Below, piece by piece: positions 17,944-28,385 of a stretch of 64,000 bases of DNA. The notes beneath the pieces were generated by a model, which was not told the origin of the DNA, searched no databases, and saw only the letters and a program-made list of their open reading frames with translations. The stretch's first letter is position 1. Every line of letters starts with the position of its first letter. The position numbers and the translations under genes were made by a program. Origin of the DNA: Thalassospira marina (lineage in GTDB: Bacteria > Pseudomonadota > Alphaproteobacteria > Rhodospirillales > Thalassospiraceae); contig NZ_CP024199.1 in the NCBI RefSeq assembly GCF_002844375.1, positions 1,934,001 to 1,998,000 of the forward strand. Direction: 5' to 3'.

Positions 17944-17980
17944 AGCTCCGCCCCGGCAAAAAAGGCCAGTGGGCGGAGCT
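17944..17980 (-). other. Intercistronic hairpin between aapJ and aapQ
   Basis: A perfect 10-bp stem AGCTCCGCCC / GGGCGGAGCT with a 17-base loop, followed on the minus strand by TTTTCG. It lies 26 bases after the aapJ stop and before aapQ. Such structures after receptor genes commonly stabilise the upstream mRNA or stop part of transcription so that the receptor is made in excess. Confidence 0.7.
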
Positions 17981-18006
17981 CATTTCGTCTACGAAGACCG
18001 GTACGA

Positions 18007-19026
18007 TTAACGGACCGGAATAGCGTACTGCAGACCACCGTCAGTCCACAAAGCGTTCAGACCACGTTCCAGGCCCAGCTTTGCGGTTACGTTGGCTTTG
18101 TAGCTTTCGCCATAGTTGCCAACCTGTTTGATGATGCGGTAAGCCCATTCTTCGTCAACACCAAGAGCTTCACCCATGCCCGGGGAAACGCCCAGAAGAC
18201 GCTGGATGCCGGGGTTTTCGCTCTTCTTCATATCGTCAACGTTTCCGCTGTTGACGCCGAGTTCTTCGGCTTCAATCATCGCCATCAGCGACCAGCGAAC
18301 CAGGTCGGCCCACTGATCGTCACCCTGTGCGACAGCCGGTCCAAGCGGTTCTTTGGAGATGATTTCCGGCAGGATCACATAGTCATCCGGGTTCGGAGCC
18401 ATGGTCTGACGGACAGATGCAAGACCGGAAGCATCGGTGGTGTAAACGTCACAACGACCAGCAAAGAATGCTGCCGTGGTTTCGTTGATGTTTTCGATAA
18501 CGACCGGCTCGAAGCTCATGCCCTTGGCGCGGAAATAGTCAGCCAGGTTGAGTTCGGTGGTGGTGCCCGGCTCGACGCAGACGGTTGCACCGTCCAGTTC
18601 GGTTGCGTGGGTCACACCAAGAGATTTCGGGACCAGGAAGCCCTGGCCGTCATAGTAGTTAACGCCACCGAAGGTCAGACCCAGTTTCGCATCGCGGGTC
18701 AGGGTCCAGGTGGTGTTACGCGACAGAATGTCAATTTCACCAGACTGCAGAGCGGTGAAGCGCTGTGCAGCGGTCATCGGGGTGTACTGAACTTTTTCGG
18801 CATCACCCAGAAGTGCTGCTGCCGCTGCGCGGCAAACATCAACGTCAAGGCCTTCCCATTTGCCTTCCGCATTTGCAGCAGAGAAACCCGGCAGACCGGT
18901 ATTCACGCCGCACTGAACGAAACCTTTGGCCTTGATGCCATCAAGCACAGCGCCAGCGTGGGCGTTGTTTGCGGCAATGGCGGCAACAGACATTGCGCCA
19001 GCGGCCAGGATCGTTTTCATTTTCAT
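18007..19026 (-). CDS. aapJ: General L-amino acid-binding periplasmic protein
   Basis: A 339-residue secreted receptor with signal peptide about 1-24 (…AANNAHA). The body is of the SBP_bac_3 family with family-typical text such as GFVQCGVNTGLPGFSAANAE and ILSRNTTWTLTRD. The length matches AapJ/BztA (about 340). First gene of the operon aapJ-aapQ-aapM-aapP. Delivers a broad range of amino acids. Confidence 0.95.
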   Translation of the reverse strand: MKMKTILAAGAMSVAAIAANNAHAGAVLDGIKAKGFVQCGVNTGLPGFSAANAEGKWEGLDVDVCRAAAAALLGDAEKVQYTPMTAAQRFTALQSGEIDILSRNTTWTLTRDAKLGLTFGGVNYYDGQGFLVPKSLGVTHATELDGATVCVEPGTTTELNLADYFRAKGMSFEPVVIENINETTAAFFAGRCDVYTTDASGLASVRQTMAPNPDDYVILPEIISKEPLGPAVAQGDDQWADLVRWSLMAMIEAEELGVNSGNVDDMKKSENPGIQRLLGVSPGMGEALGVDEEWAYRIIKQVGNYGESYKANVTAKLGLERGLNALWTDGGLQYAIPVR

Positions 19027-19561
19027 TTATTAGCTCCCTCATTAGCAAAGCATTCTTAATGGCTTTGGTAACTTCTATGCCACCCCAGACATGCCAAATG
19101 GACATATCTGTTCTGTCCTTTTGTTCGGACAGCCAAATTAAGGAATTTTAGGGCCGTATGTGTCAAGTGCGAAAAACAGCGGGTAGGTTGCCGGTGTAGA
19201 AATTTTCGCAACAAAAATTGTCTTTTTGGGTAATCAAATTAGCCAAAAAATCGGTACTGAAATGAGGATATCGAATTTATATCTTTTATATCAATGGCTT
19301 GTGTTCCTGTCTTTTTGGACAGGTTCGTTTGCCATTTTAGCGCCATTTTTTTTTATGACGCGGTGTTTGTGTGTAAAAAATTGGCAAAAATGTGTCCTGA
19401 TTAAATTTTGATCGTCGCTGCGATGCGGAATCGGAGCAATTATCGCAGGGGTGAATAATTGCTCTGGTGACCGGCGCTGTTCTCAAGGATTTGAGAAAAA
19501 GAATGCCCCGGCATCGTATCTGGATGCCGGGGCATGATATGCGTTTTGCTGCGACGCGAAA
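19027..19561. promoter_or_regulatory. aap promoter region with two CTGTC/GACAG palindromes; no gene seen
   Basis: A 535-base A+T-rich gap. It holds CTGTCC-N8-GGACAG at 19113-19132 and CCTGTC-N6-GACAGG at 19306-19323, both upstream of aapJ on the minus strand. The shared half-site CTGTC with a different spacing suggests operators, or short RNA hairpins, acting on the aap promoter. A 61-codon ORF in the middle has no ribosome site or protein-like composition. Confidence 0.45.
19495..19535 (-). terminator. Intrinsic terminator of the acetoacetyl-CoA synthetase gene
   Basis: A perfect 13-bp stem ATGCCCCGGCATC / GATGCCGGGGCAT (19503-19535) with a 7-base loop. On the minus strand it is followed by TCTTTTTCTC. 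It lies 26 bases after the stop codon. Confidence 0.92.
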
Positions 19562-21514
<1,953 letters not shown>

Positions 21515-21951
21515 CGTCGATACCTCTGTTTCCTGCGTCAATGTTGTTATGAATTAAGGGGATGCCACGGTTTGTAACTGTTATCGGTAATTCGGTATCA
21601 CCCTACCGCTTTTTACGTCGAAATATGCTGCGCGGCAAGAAAACTGGTGTTGCATTGCCGAAGATCGTTAATCGGGAAGTGGTTTATCCTGATGTGTTTT
21701 ATTGGGTTTAAGAGATAACGCATTGAATTTTATTGGTTCACTGTGAAATGAATCATGCTTGCATATCTGCCAGCAGAATCTAGGCAGCCATTCGGGTTTC
21801 GCAACTTTATCCAGGGTCGATGCGACGCGTGGTCATGCGGGGTGCTGCCAGCGTGCGCGAAATTCGCATAAAAACTTTTGCGACGAATAGCTTGCACACC
21901 AAAGCAGGGGCAGTAAGCTGCTGGCAATATTTTTATTTCGGAGTTTCGGAC
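21515..21951. promoter_or_regulatory. Divergent intergenic region (acetoacetyl-CoA synthetase / moaB)
   Basis: These 437 bases carry no convincing gene. Start signals for both flanking genes lie at its edges (AGAGG for the minus gene, GGAGTTTCGGAC before moaB). I see no riboswitch-like or palindromic element strong enough to name. Confidence 0.5.
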
Positions 21952-22485
21952 ATGCCGGGAAAGATTGATCCTTCCTTGCCTTTCAAGCCAGTCAATATCG
22001 CCGTGTTGACCGTGAGCGACACGCGCAGCTTTGCGACCGATACGTCGGGCGATATTCTGGTGCAGCGCGCCGAAAAGGCGGGGCATACGGTTATTGACCG
22101 TAAAATATTGCCTGACGAGTTTGACCAGCTGGTTGCCCAGTTAAAAGCCTGGTCGGAAGACCCCAGTGTTGATGCGATCATTTCAACCGGTGGAACGGGG
22201 GTTACGGGGCGCGATGTCACGACCGAGGCGCACCAGGCCGTTTATGAAAAGGAAATTCCCGGTTTTGGTGAGCTGTTTCGCTGGTTGTCCTACGCCAAAA
22301 TTGGCACATCGACGATCCAGTCGCGCGCTGTGGCAGGGGTTGCGAACGGCACATATATGTTTGCGCTGCCAGGCTCAAACGGGGCATGCAAGGATGCGTG
22401 GGACGATATCCTTGTCTATCAGCTCGATTTCCGGCATCGCCCGTGCAATTTCGTCGAGCTGATGCCGCGCCTGTTGGAAAAGTAA
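21952..22485 (+). CDS. moaB: Molybdenum cofactor biosynthesis protein B
   Basis: A 177-residue MoCF-domain protein that adenylylates molybdopterin before metal insertion (MogA/MoaB fold). The molybdopterin-binding stretch is IISTGGTGVTGRDVTTEA, and the C-terminal loop ALPGSNGACKDAWDDIL is present. The length equals MoaB (about 170-180). The chosen ATG 21952 follows GGAG; a longer frame from 21820 has an unrelated N-terminus. Downstream is a TauE/SafE gene 94 bases away. Confidence 0.93.
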   Translation: MPGKIDPSLPFKPVNIAVLTVSDTRSFATDTSGDILVQRAEKAGHTVIDRKILPDEFDQLVAQLKAWSEDPSVDAIISTGGTGVTGRDVTTEAHQAVYEKEIPGFGELFRWLSYAKIGTSTIQSRAVAGVANGTYMFALPGSNGACKDAWDDILVYQLDFRHRPCNFVELMPRLLEK

Positions 22486-22579
22486 ACCGGACGCCCCTGT
22501 TTGATCTGCGCTTTATGGCCTGAAATGGCGGTAAACATGCTGTTGCAGGCAAACAGGGTAACGGTGTTATGGAAGATTG

Positions 22580-23350
22580 ATGGATATAATCAGCGATCCG
22601 TTTTTTTATGTCGTGGCGATCCCGGCCGTATTGATTGCCGGGGTGTCAAAAAGCGGTTTTGGCGGCGGGCTTGGCGTTGTTTCCGTGCCGTTAATTGCGC
22701 TTGCAGTGTCGCCGCAAGTTGCGGCCGCCATTATGTTGCCGATCCTGTGTCTGATGGATTTGGCCAATGTCTGGGCGTATCGCAAAAATTGGGATCGTCG
22801 CAACATGATGATCCTGATCCCGGCTGCCCTGATTGGCATTCTCGTCGGTTCATTATCGTTTAACTATCTAAGCGAGGAAGCCGTTAAAATCCTGATCGCG
22901 CTTATTGCGATCGGCTTTACGCTTGATCGCTGGTTGCGACGTAAATCGGCGGGGGACCAACCCAAAAAAGCCAAATGGCTGCCTGGTACGTTTTGGGGGG
23001 CTATTTCGGGCTTTACCAGTTTCGTTGCCCATTCGGGTGGGCCGCCGATATCCGTGTTTTTGCTGCCGCAGCGGTTGGATAAAACGGTGTTTGTTGGCAC
23101 AACCGTTATGTTCTTCATCGTTGTGAATTACGTAAAGCTTATTCCATACTGGCTGCTTGGCCAGTTTAACGGGGCGAACCTTGAAACAGCTGCTGTTTTG
23201 GCGCCGGTTGCAATTGCTGGCACCTGGCTGGGGCTTTGGGCGCATGACAAAATCAACGAGGTTCTGTTTTACCGCGTTTGTTATGTGCTGTTGCTGGTGA
23301 CGGGACTGAAACTGTTGTGGGATGGACTATCGCATTTCGGAATGCTGTAG
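22580..23350 (+). CDS. TauE/SafE-family sulfite/organosulfonate exporter
   Basis: A 256-residue inner-membrane protein with about 7-8 TM segments. The first carries the family motif AGVSKSGFGGGLGVVSVPL (near residues 16-36); the second half has the matching SGFTSFVAHSGGPPISVFLL (near 140). The length is usual for TauE/SafE (about 250). ATG 22580 follows an in-frame TTG. The substrate is not known from sequence; family members export sulfite, sulfoacetate or other small anions. It is followed by an intrinsic terminator. Confidence 0.9.
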   Translation: MDIISDPFFYVVAIPAVLIAGVSKSGFGGGLGVVSVPLIALAVSPQVAAAIMLPILCLMDLANVWAYRKNWDRRNMMILIPAALIGILVGSLSFNYLSEEAVKILIALIAIGFTLDRWLRRKSAGDQPKKAKWLPGTFWGAISGFTSFVAHSGGPPISVFLLPQRLDKTVFVGTTVMFFIVVNYVKLIPYWLLGQFNGANLETAAVLAPVAIAGTWLGLWAHDKINEVLFYRVCYVLLLVTGLKLLWDGLSHFGML

Positions 23351-23409
23351 CGATCCAGGTCAATAGGCCGAGCAGTGATTGCCGCATGATACAGGTATGA
23401 AATACAGGG

Positions 23410-23446
23410 CAGGGCGCATCTTTGGGTGTGCCCTGTTTTTTTGTTT
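23410..23446 (+). terminator. Intrinsic terminator after the TauE/SafE gene
   Basis: The stem CAGGGCGCA / TGTGCCCTG (one G-U pair) with an 8-base loop is followed by a long T tract (TTTTTTTGTTTT). Confidence 0.88.
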
Positions 23447-23983
23447 TGCGGCTTTATGTGATCAAAATTCAATAATCTGTCGGGCGGGCCTTCTAGGCTG
23501 GAGGATACCTCTTGGTGACAGCCGGATTGCAGCTTTTTGTGCAGGTGAAAATTGCGCAAAAGCATACTTATAGCGGTTGTATAGGGTGTTTTCGCATTTG
23601 ATGCTAAAATTTTTAAAAAAATGGCATTTTCAACTGTTTTTTACCGATAAAAATCCAACGCGACTCTGATTCTGCGATGATTTCCCTGGCTTGAAGCAGG
23701 GTAACTTTGTCCTGCTTTGGGGCTGTATATTAATGCGTAAGTATATATAAATTAAGATGTAAGATTATATATTCCGGTAAATTGGTATTACGTAACTTCT
23801 GTCTTTTATTTGTGAATATTTGGCATAGGTGTTTGCGAAAACTGAAACAATAGCGCAAGTAATTGAAATAATTTGGAATTAATTTAACACATTGGTTGTG
23901 TGTTACAAAAATATTGCGTGTGCATCCTCGGCCAGCGGCGCAGCCTTTTCTTATCAGGAACTTTAAAAAACATGGGGGATAAC
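23443..23983. promoter_or_regulatory. A+T-rich intergenic region before the chemoreceptor-like gene
   Basis: About 540 bases with no credible ORF and markedly higher A+T than the neighbours, for example near 23600-23640 and 23740-23890. It presumably holds the promoter of the downstream gene; I cannot assign a specific sigma factor. Confidence 0.4.
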
Positions 23984-25075
23984 ATGCCTGAGAGAATCCT
24001 GAATGCTGCAACAAAAATGTCGGAACTAACGACAGCCAAGGTCAATGAAATTCAGAATGTCACCAAGGCTGCCAAAATCCTGGCACTGAACGCGCTTATT
24101 GAAGCATCCCGTGCGGGAGAGGCGGGACGGGGCTTTGCTGTTGTTGCCAACGAGGTTAACAGCATTTCCCAGCAGGTCACATCCATCGCCAATGAACTGC
24201 AAAACCTGTTTGCGACCGAAGCCCGCGATTTGCGTGCGACGGCACAAATGGTGCGCGGGGCGCGATTGTCCGATCTGGCGCTGTATGTGATCGAACTGAT
24301 TGACCGTAACCTGTATGAACGTTCGTGTGACGTTCGCTGGTGGGCAACCGATAGCGCGGTTGTCGATGGCTGTGCAGACCCGGAAAATGACAAGGCGACA
24401 AACTGGGCATCAAAACGCCTTGGGGTTATTCTGGATTCCTATACGGTTTATCTTGATTTGTGGGTCGCGGATTGTAATGGCCGGGTTATTGCCAATGGCC
24501 GACCGGACCGTTACCGCGTCAAGGGGCTCGATGTCAGTAATGAACCCTGGTTCCGCCAGGCAATGGCCACCCGGGATGGCACCGAATATTCGGTCGCCGA
24601 TATTGAACGAAACCAGCATCTGGGCGGGCGTTCAACAGCAACCTATGCCACGGCTGTTCGGGCCGAGGGTGAAGCGGACGGTGAAATCATCGGTGCGATG
24701 GGGATATTTTTTGATTGGGAAACCCAGGCAGATTCGGTTGTTAATTCCATCAGCTTTGCCGAGGAAGAGGCACCCAGAACCCGTGTGATGATTGTGGATC
24801 GAAATTATAATGTCATTGCTGCGTCCGATGGCATGTCCAGCCGCGGCGAACGTTTCGCCCTGCAGGTTAGCGAGAATGACAAGGATTCTTACCTGTTGGA
24901 AGATGGCAGCATTGTTGGCTTCGCCTTGACACCGGGCTACGAGACCTATGAAGGGCTGGGCTGGCGCGGGGTCATTGTGCAAAAGCCGCGCAATGATTTG
25001 CGAACGGCGCGCAGGCATGTTGCGCTGACAAAACCTGTTGAGCGGACACGGGAGTTGGAAGCCGTGGAAAGCTGA
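23984..25075 (+). CDS. Cytoplasmic chemoreceptor-like protein: N-terminal MCP signalling tip, C-terminal cache-like sensor
   Basis: A 363-residue soluble protein. Residues about 32-58 are the conserved tip of the MCP kinase-control hairpin (ILALNALIEASRAGEAGRGF, then AVVANEV). Only about 75 residues of coiled-coil flank it, far shorter than a normal signalling domain. Residues about 85-330 look like a PDC/Cache sensor: YTVYLDLWVADCNGRVIANG, then VSNEPWFRQAM and STATYATAVRAEGEADGEII. No transmembrane segment or signal peptide is present. This reverses the usual sensor-then-signalling order. ATG 23984 follows GGGGGA; ATG 23972 is possible. Probably a soluble modulator in the chemosensory array; the ligand is unknown. 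Confidence 0.75.
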   Translation: MPERILNAATKMSELTTAKVNEIQNVTKAAKILALNALIEASRAGEAGRGFAVVANEVNSISQQVTSIANELQNLFATEARDLRATAQMVRGARLSDLALYVIELIDRNLYERSCDVRWWATDSAVVDGCADPENDKATNWASKRLGVILDSYTVYLDLWVADCNGRVIANGRPDRYRVKGLDVSNEPWFRQAMATRDGTEYSVADIERNQHLGGRSTATYATAVRAEGEADGEIIGAMGIFFDWETQADSVVNSISFAEEEAPRTRVMIVDRNYNVIAASDGMSSRGERFALQVSENDKDSYLLEDGSIVGFALTPGYETYEGLGWRGVIVQKPRNDLRTARRHVALTKPVERTRELEAVES

Positions 25076-25284
25076 TCAGCGCAAAGATTGAGTTTTTGAT
25101 ACTATAGTTCGTCAGCCAGGCGGGTACAGGAAGTACCTGCCTGCTGTCGTTTTTGCGTATGGTGTTTGTAAGCCGCCAGGCGGTCTGCTGTCAGGAAATG
25201 TCAGTAGTGGCGGCAAAACAGGATGGCTATTGGGTAGGGATAACGATAGGAACGGATAAAGAACATTGATTTGGGGACGACATC

Positions 25285-26430
25285 ATGGCCGAGCTTTTGA
25301 AAGACCTGTTTTCACCGGCATTGATTGCCGATATGGCGGCCAATATTTTGCGGCATGATACGTCGTTTGACCATGATGCATTTATCCGGGATGCCAGCGA
25401 CAATCTTGCTGCCCTGGAATTAAAACAGCGCAGCAATCAGATCCTCGATGCGCTTTCTACCCATCTGCCCGATGATTTTGCCCGTGCCGTTAGCATTATC
25501 AACCAGAGCCTGGCGCCAGCACCAAGCGGTGATTTTAACGACATTACCGACCCGCAACCGGCAATTTCCGGTCCAGGCATACGCGGCTGGGCAATTATGC
25601 CAATGGCGGATTACATCGCCCGGCATGGGCAGGATAATGTCGAATTATCAATGGGTAGTCTTTATCAGTTAACCCAACGCTTTAGTGCGGAATTTGCCAT
25701 TCGCCCGTTTCTGGCGAACCATACTGCACAAACATTGGCGATTTTGGCGGGCTGGGTCGAGGATGCGAATACCCACGTTCGCAGACTGGTATCCGAAGGG
25801 ACGCGCTCGCGATTGCCATGGGGGATGCGCCTGCCGGTTTTCATTGAGGACCCCAAACCTGTCATCGCACTTTTAACCCGTTTGCGTGATGACAGGGCGG
25901 AATATGTGCGCCGGTCGGTTGCCAATAACCTGAATGATATTTCAAAAGATCACCCTGATCTGGTCGCCGGGATCGCGGCGGACTGGTTGCGTGATGCCCC
26001 AAAACCCCGCCAGCGTATGATCAACCATGCCTGCCGCAGCCTGATCAAACAGGGGCATGAACCCACCCTGGCGGCACTTGGCTTTGGCCCGGTTAAAGTG
26101 GCGGTATCGGCATTGGATTTAAGCACTGATGCGATTGAACTGGGCAGCGAGATTGGTTTTTCGATTGCGATAAAAAACGAAGAACCGGCAATACGCGATA
26201 TCGTGATTGATTATGCCATTCATCACCGCAAGGCGAATGGCAGTCTGGCAGCCAAGGTTTTCAAATGGAAGAAGCTGGTGCTTAAGCCCGGTGCAAGCAT
26301 TTCTCTTGCCCGAACCCATCGGATTTATGAAATCACCACCCGCAAATATTACCCCGGCCAACATATTATTGATGTGCTGGTAAACGGGCAAAAAGTGGCA
26401 AGTGCGCCATTTGATTTGCGCATTCCCTGA
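25285..26430 (+). CDS. DNA alkylation repair protein, AlkC-like
   Basis: A 381-residue protein with tandem HEAT-like helical repeats over residues about 20-265. The stretches ILAGWVEDANTHVRRLVSEG and LRDDRAEYVRRSVANNLNDI are typical of AlkC/AlkD glycosylases. It ends with a beta-rich domain of about 100 residues (KVAVSALDLSTDAIELGSEI onward) matching the Ig-like C-terminal domain of the AlkC-alpha type. Those enzymes excise 3-methyladenine and 3-methylcytosine from DNA. It is alone in its transcription unit; the start at 25285 has GGGGACG upstream. Confidence 0.8.
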   Translation: MAELLKDLFSPALIADMAANILRHDTSFDHDAFIRDASDNLAALELKQRSNQILDALSTHLPDDFARAVSIINQSLAPAPSGDFNDITDPQPAISGPGIRGWAIMPMADYIARHGQDNVELSMGSLYQLTQRFSAEFAIRPFLANHTAQTLAILAGWVEDANTHVRRLVSEGTRSRLPWGMRLPVFIEDPKPVIALLTRLRDDRAEYVRRSVANNLNDISKDHPDLVAGIAADWLRDAPKPRQRMINHACRSLIKQGHEPTLAALGFGPVKVAVSALDLSTDAIELGSEIGFSIAIKNEEPAIRDIVIDYAIHHRKANGSLAAKVFKWKKLVLKPGASISLARTHRIYEITTRKYYPGQHIIDVLVNGQKVASAPFDLRIP

Positions 26431-26658
26431 AATGGGGGCAACCGTATCGCAAAGTTGGCTGGCCTGGTGATATGGTAAACGTAAATCGATGATAGCCCGT
26501 TGATAAGTCCGCGTATTAGCCCGGTTTCATATGGGGCAGGCTGGGCCGCTTTCTGTAAGCCAGATCAAAACGGTCGAAATATTTCACTGGCGTAATTTTG
26601 ATAAAATTGCAACAATTCGACAACGTTTTGTTCTTTCTTGCTGTTTTGCAGGTCCCCC

Positions 26659-27474
26659 ATGTCGCTGTTTATTGCCAAACTTGCCGTTTCCATCATTGTG
26701 GTTTTGGGGCTGTCAATGCTGGCCGAACGCGCCGGGCCGCGGGTGGCCGGGGTGCTATCAGGTTACCCGCTGGGAACGGCGATTTTGCTGTTTTTCATCG
26801 CGATCGAACAGGGCGTGCATTTTGCCCAGGAAAGTGCGGTTTATGCGTTGCCAGGGCTGATTGCGACACTGGCATTTTTATATGCCTACTACCTGGTATC
26901 GCGCGCGGTCACCCATATGTCGTTGTTGTGGCAGGTCCCTATATCCTCGCTGGCATCTTTTGCGGCGTTTGTGTTTGTGTCCTGGCTGGGCCAGCTTTTT
27001 ACCTTCACCCTGTTTGAAGCGGCAGGGGCGCTATTGGTTGCGATGGTGGTTTCGATATTTCTGTTTCGGTCTATCGAAAATGTCAGCATTGCCCAGCGTA
27101 TCCGCATTACGCACGGCATTGTTGCCATCCGGGCGGCGACGGCGGCACTTATTGTTGTGGCGATCAGTGGTGCAGCTGCCATTATTGGTCCGCGATGGTC
27201 GGGCCTGTTTGCCGGCTTTCCGGTAACGCTTTATCCCATGATCCTGATTTTACACGTGTCATACGGCATTGCGCCGGTTCATACCGTGATCCGCAATTTT
27301 CCCCGGGGAATGGGCGCCTTGCTGATTTATATCGTCATGGTCAGCTTTACCTATCCGCAATTTGGCATCGGGGTTGGAACGCTTCTCGCTTTTGCGGCAG
27401 CAACGATTTATCTTGTTGGATATTCCAGCGTCGTATGGTGGCGTAACCGTGGAATTGCACAGACAGGAGGCTGA
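26659..27474 (+). CDS. Integral membrane protein with internal duplication (unknown function)
   Basis: A 271-residue protein with about 8-9 hydrophobic segments. The motif GPRVAGVLSGYP (residues 26-37) recurs as GPRWSGLFAGFP (177-188), each followed by a hydrophobic helix ending in Gly, so the protein looks built from two related halves. The G-x3-G-[YF]-P helix start resembles, by eye, the small GlpM (DUF3147) membrane proteins, but I do not claim homology. ATG 26659 (AGG upstream) is preferred to the TTG at 26638. The next gene is an IclR regulator 72 bases away on the same strand. A transport role is a guess from the architecture. Confidence 0.6.
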   Translation: MSLFIAKLAVSIIVVLGLSMLAERAGPRVAGVLSGYPLGTAILLFFIAIEQGVHFAQESAVYALPGLIATLAFLYAYYLVSRAVTHMSLLWQVPISSLASFAAFVFVSWLGQLFTFTLFEAAGALLVAMVVSIFLFRSIENVSIAQRIRITHGIVAIRAATAALIVVAISGAAAIIGPRWSGLFAGFPVTLYPMILILHVSYGIAPVHTVIRNFPRGMGALLIYIVMVSFTYPQFGIGVGTLLAFAAATIYLVGYSSVVWWRNRGIAQTGG

Positions 27475-27546
27475 TTTCCGCTTGCGTGCATCCCGCTGAT
27501 AACGCCAGCCAAAAGAACGCGTTTTCATGCGGGAGGAAATCGCCAT

Positions 27547-28308
27547 ATGCAGCAGGTTCAGTCGCTGGTGCGTGCCTTGGGCATTTTAAATACCCTTGCT
27601 GACAGTGATGATGGCATGACGCTGACGGAAATTTCGCAGCGTGTGAAATTGCCGCCATCGACGGTGCATCGTCTGCTTACCACCATGCAGCACGAACGCT
27701 ATGTCACCTTTGATGGTGAACGCACCCTGTGGTCAATTGGCGTGCAAGCCTTTAGCGTTGGTAATGCCTTTACCAAAAACCGCAATCTAAGCCAGATCGC
27801 GCGGCCCTACATGCGGGCATTGATGGAAGAAAGCGGCGAGACCGTAAACCTTGCCGTGGCCGATGGTGGTGAAGTGATTTTCCTGTCTCAGGTGGAATGC
27901 CGCAAGATGATGCGGGCCCTTGTAACACCGGGTCGCCGGGCGTTGATGCATTGTTCGGGGGTGGGCAAGGCCCTGCTGGCCTTTTTACCGGCCAAGGACG
28001 TGGATGTTGTGATTGCCCAGCATGGTTTGCCACAGATGACGGAACGCACGCGCACCACCGCCGACAGCCTAAAAAATGACCTTGCCATTGCACGCAAGCA
28101 GGGATGGGTCCTGGATGATGAAGAACATGCTGTTGGCCTGCGCTGTGTTGCCGGTGTTGTCCGCGATGAAACGGGCGATCCGATTGCGGCATTGTCGCTT
28201 TCCGGCCCTGCGGCACGCATCCCCGAAGAACGCATTGCCGTTTTTGGCAATTTGATTCGCCGTGTTTGCGGCGATCTTAGCCGGGAATATGGTGGCATCC
28301 CGGTGTGA
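27547..28308 (+). CDS. IclR-family transcriptional regulator
   Basis: A 253-residue regulator. The N-terminal winged HTH (residues about 5-60) shows the family text MTLTEISQRVKLPPSTVHRL, and the C-terminal effector domain includes GETVNLAVADGGEVIFLSQV and MHCSGVGKALLAFLP. ATG 27547 follows a strong GGGAGGAAA site. The effector is unknown; possible targets are adjacent but not obvious. A bidirectional terminator follows. Confidence 0.92.
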   Translation: MQQVQSLVRALGILNTLADSDDGMTLTEISQRVKLPPSTVHRLLTTMQHERYVTFDGERTLWSIGVQAFSVGNAFTKNRNLSQIARPYMRALMEESGETVNLAVADGGEVIFLSQVECRKMMRALVTPGRRALMHCSGVGKALLAFLPAKDVDVVIAQHGLPQMTERTRTTADSLKNDLAIARKQGWVLDDEEHAVGLRCVAGVVRDETGDPIAALSLSGPAARIPEERIAVFGNLIRRVCGDLSREYGGIPV

Positions 28309-28327
28309 TGCATGTTGCCGAACAAGC

Positions 28328-28360
28328 AAAACGGCCCGTCTGATCATGATGGGCCGTTTT
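28328..28360. terminator. Bidirectional intrinsic terminator (IclR gene / msrA)
   Basis: A perfect 10-bp stem AAAACGGCCC / GGGCCGTTTT between converging genes. A and T flanks serve both strands. Confidence 0.9.
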
Positions 28361-28385
28361 GCTGAGCTGTCAGGTTATCCGAAAA

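Noticed and set aside
19226..19411. 61-codon ORF in the aapJ upstream region
   Set aside because: No ribosome site, low-complexity Phe/Trp-rich product, and it covers one of the palindromes.
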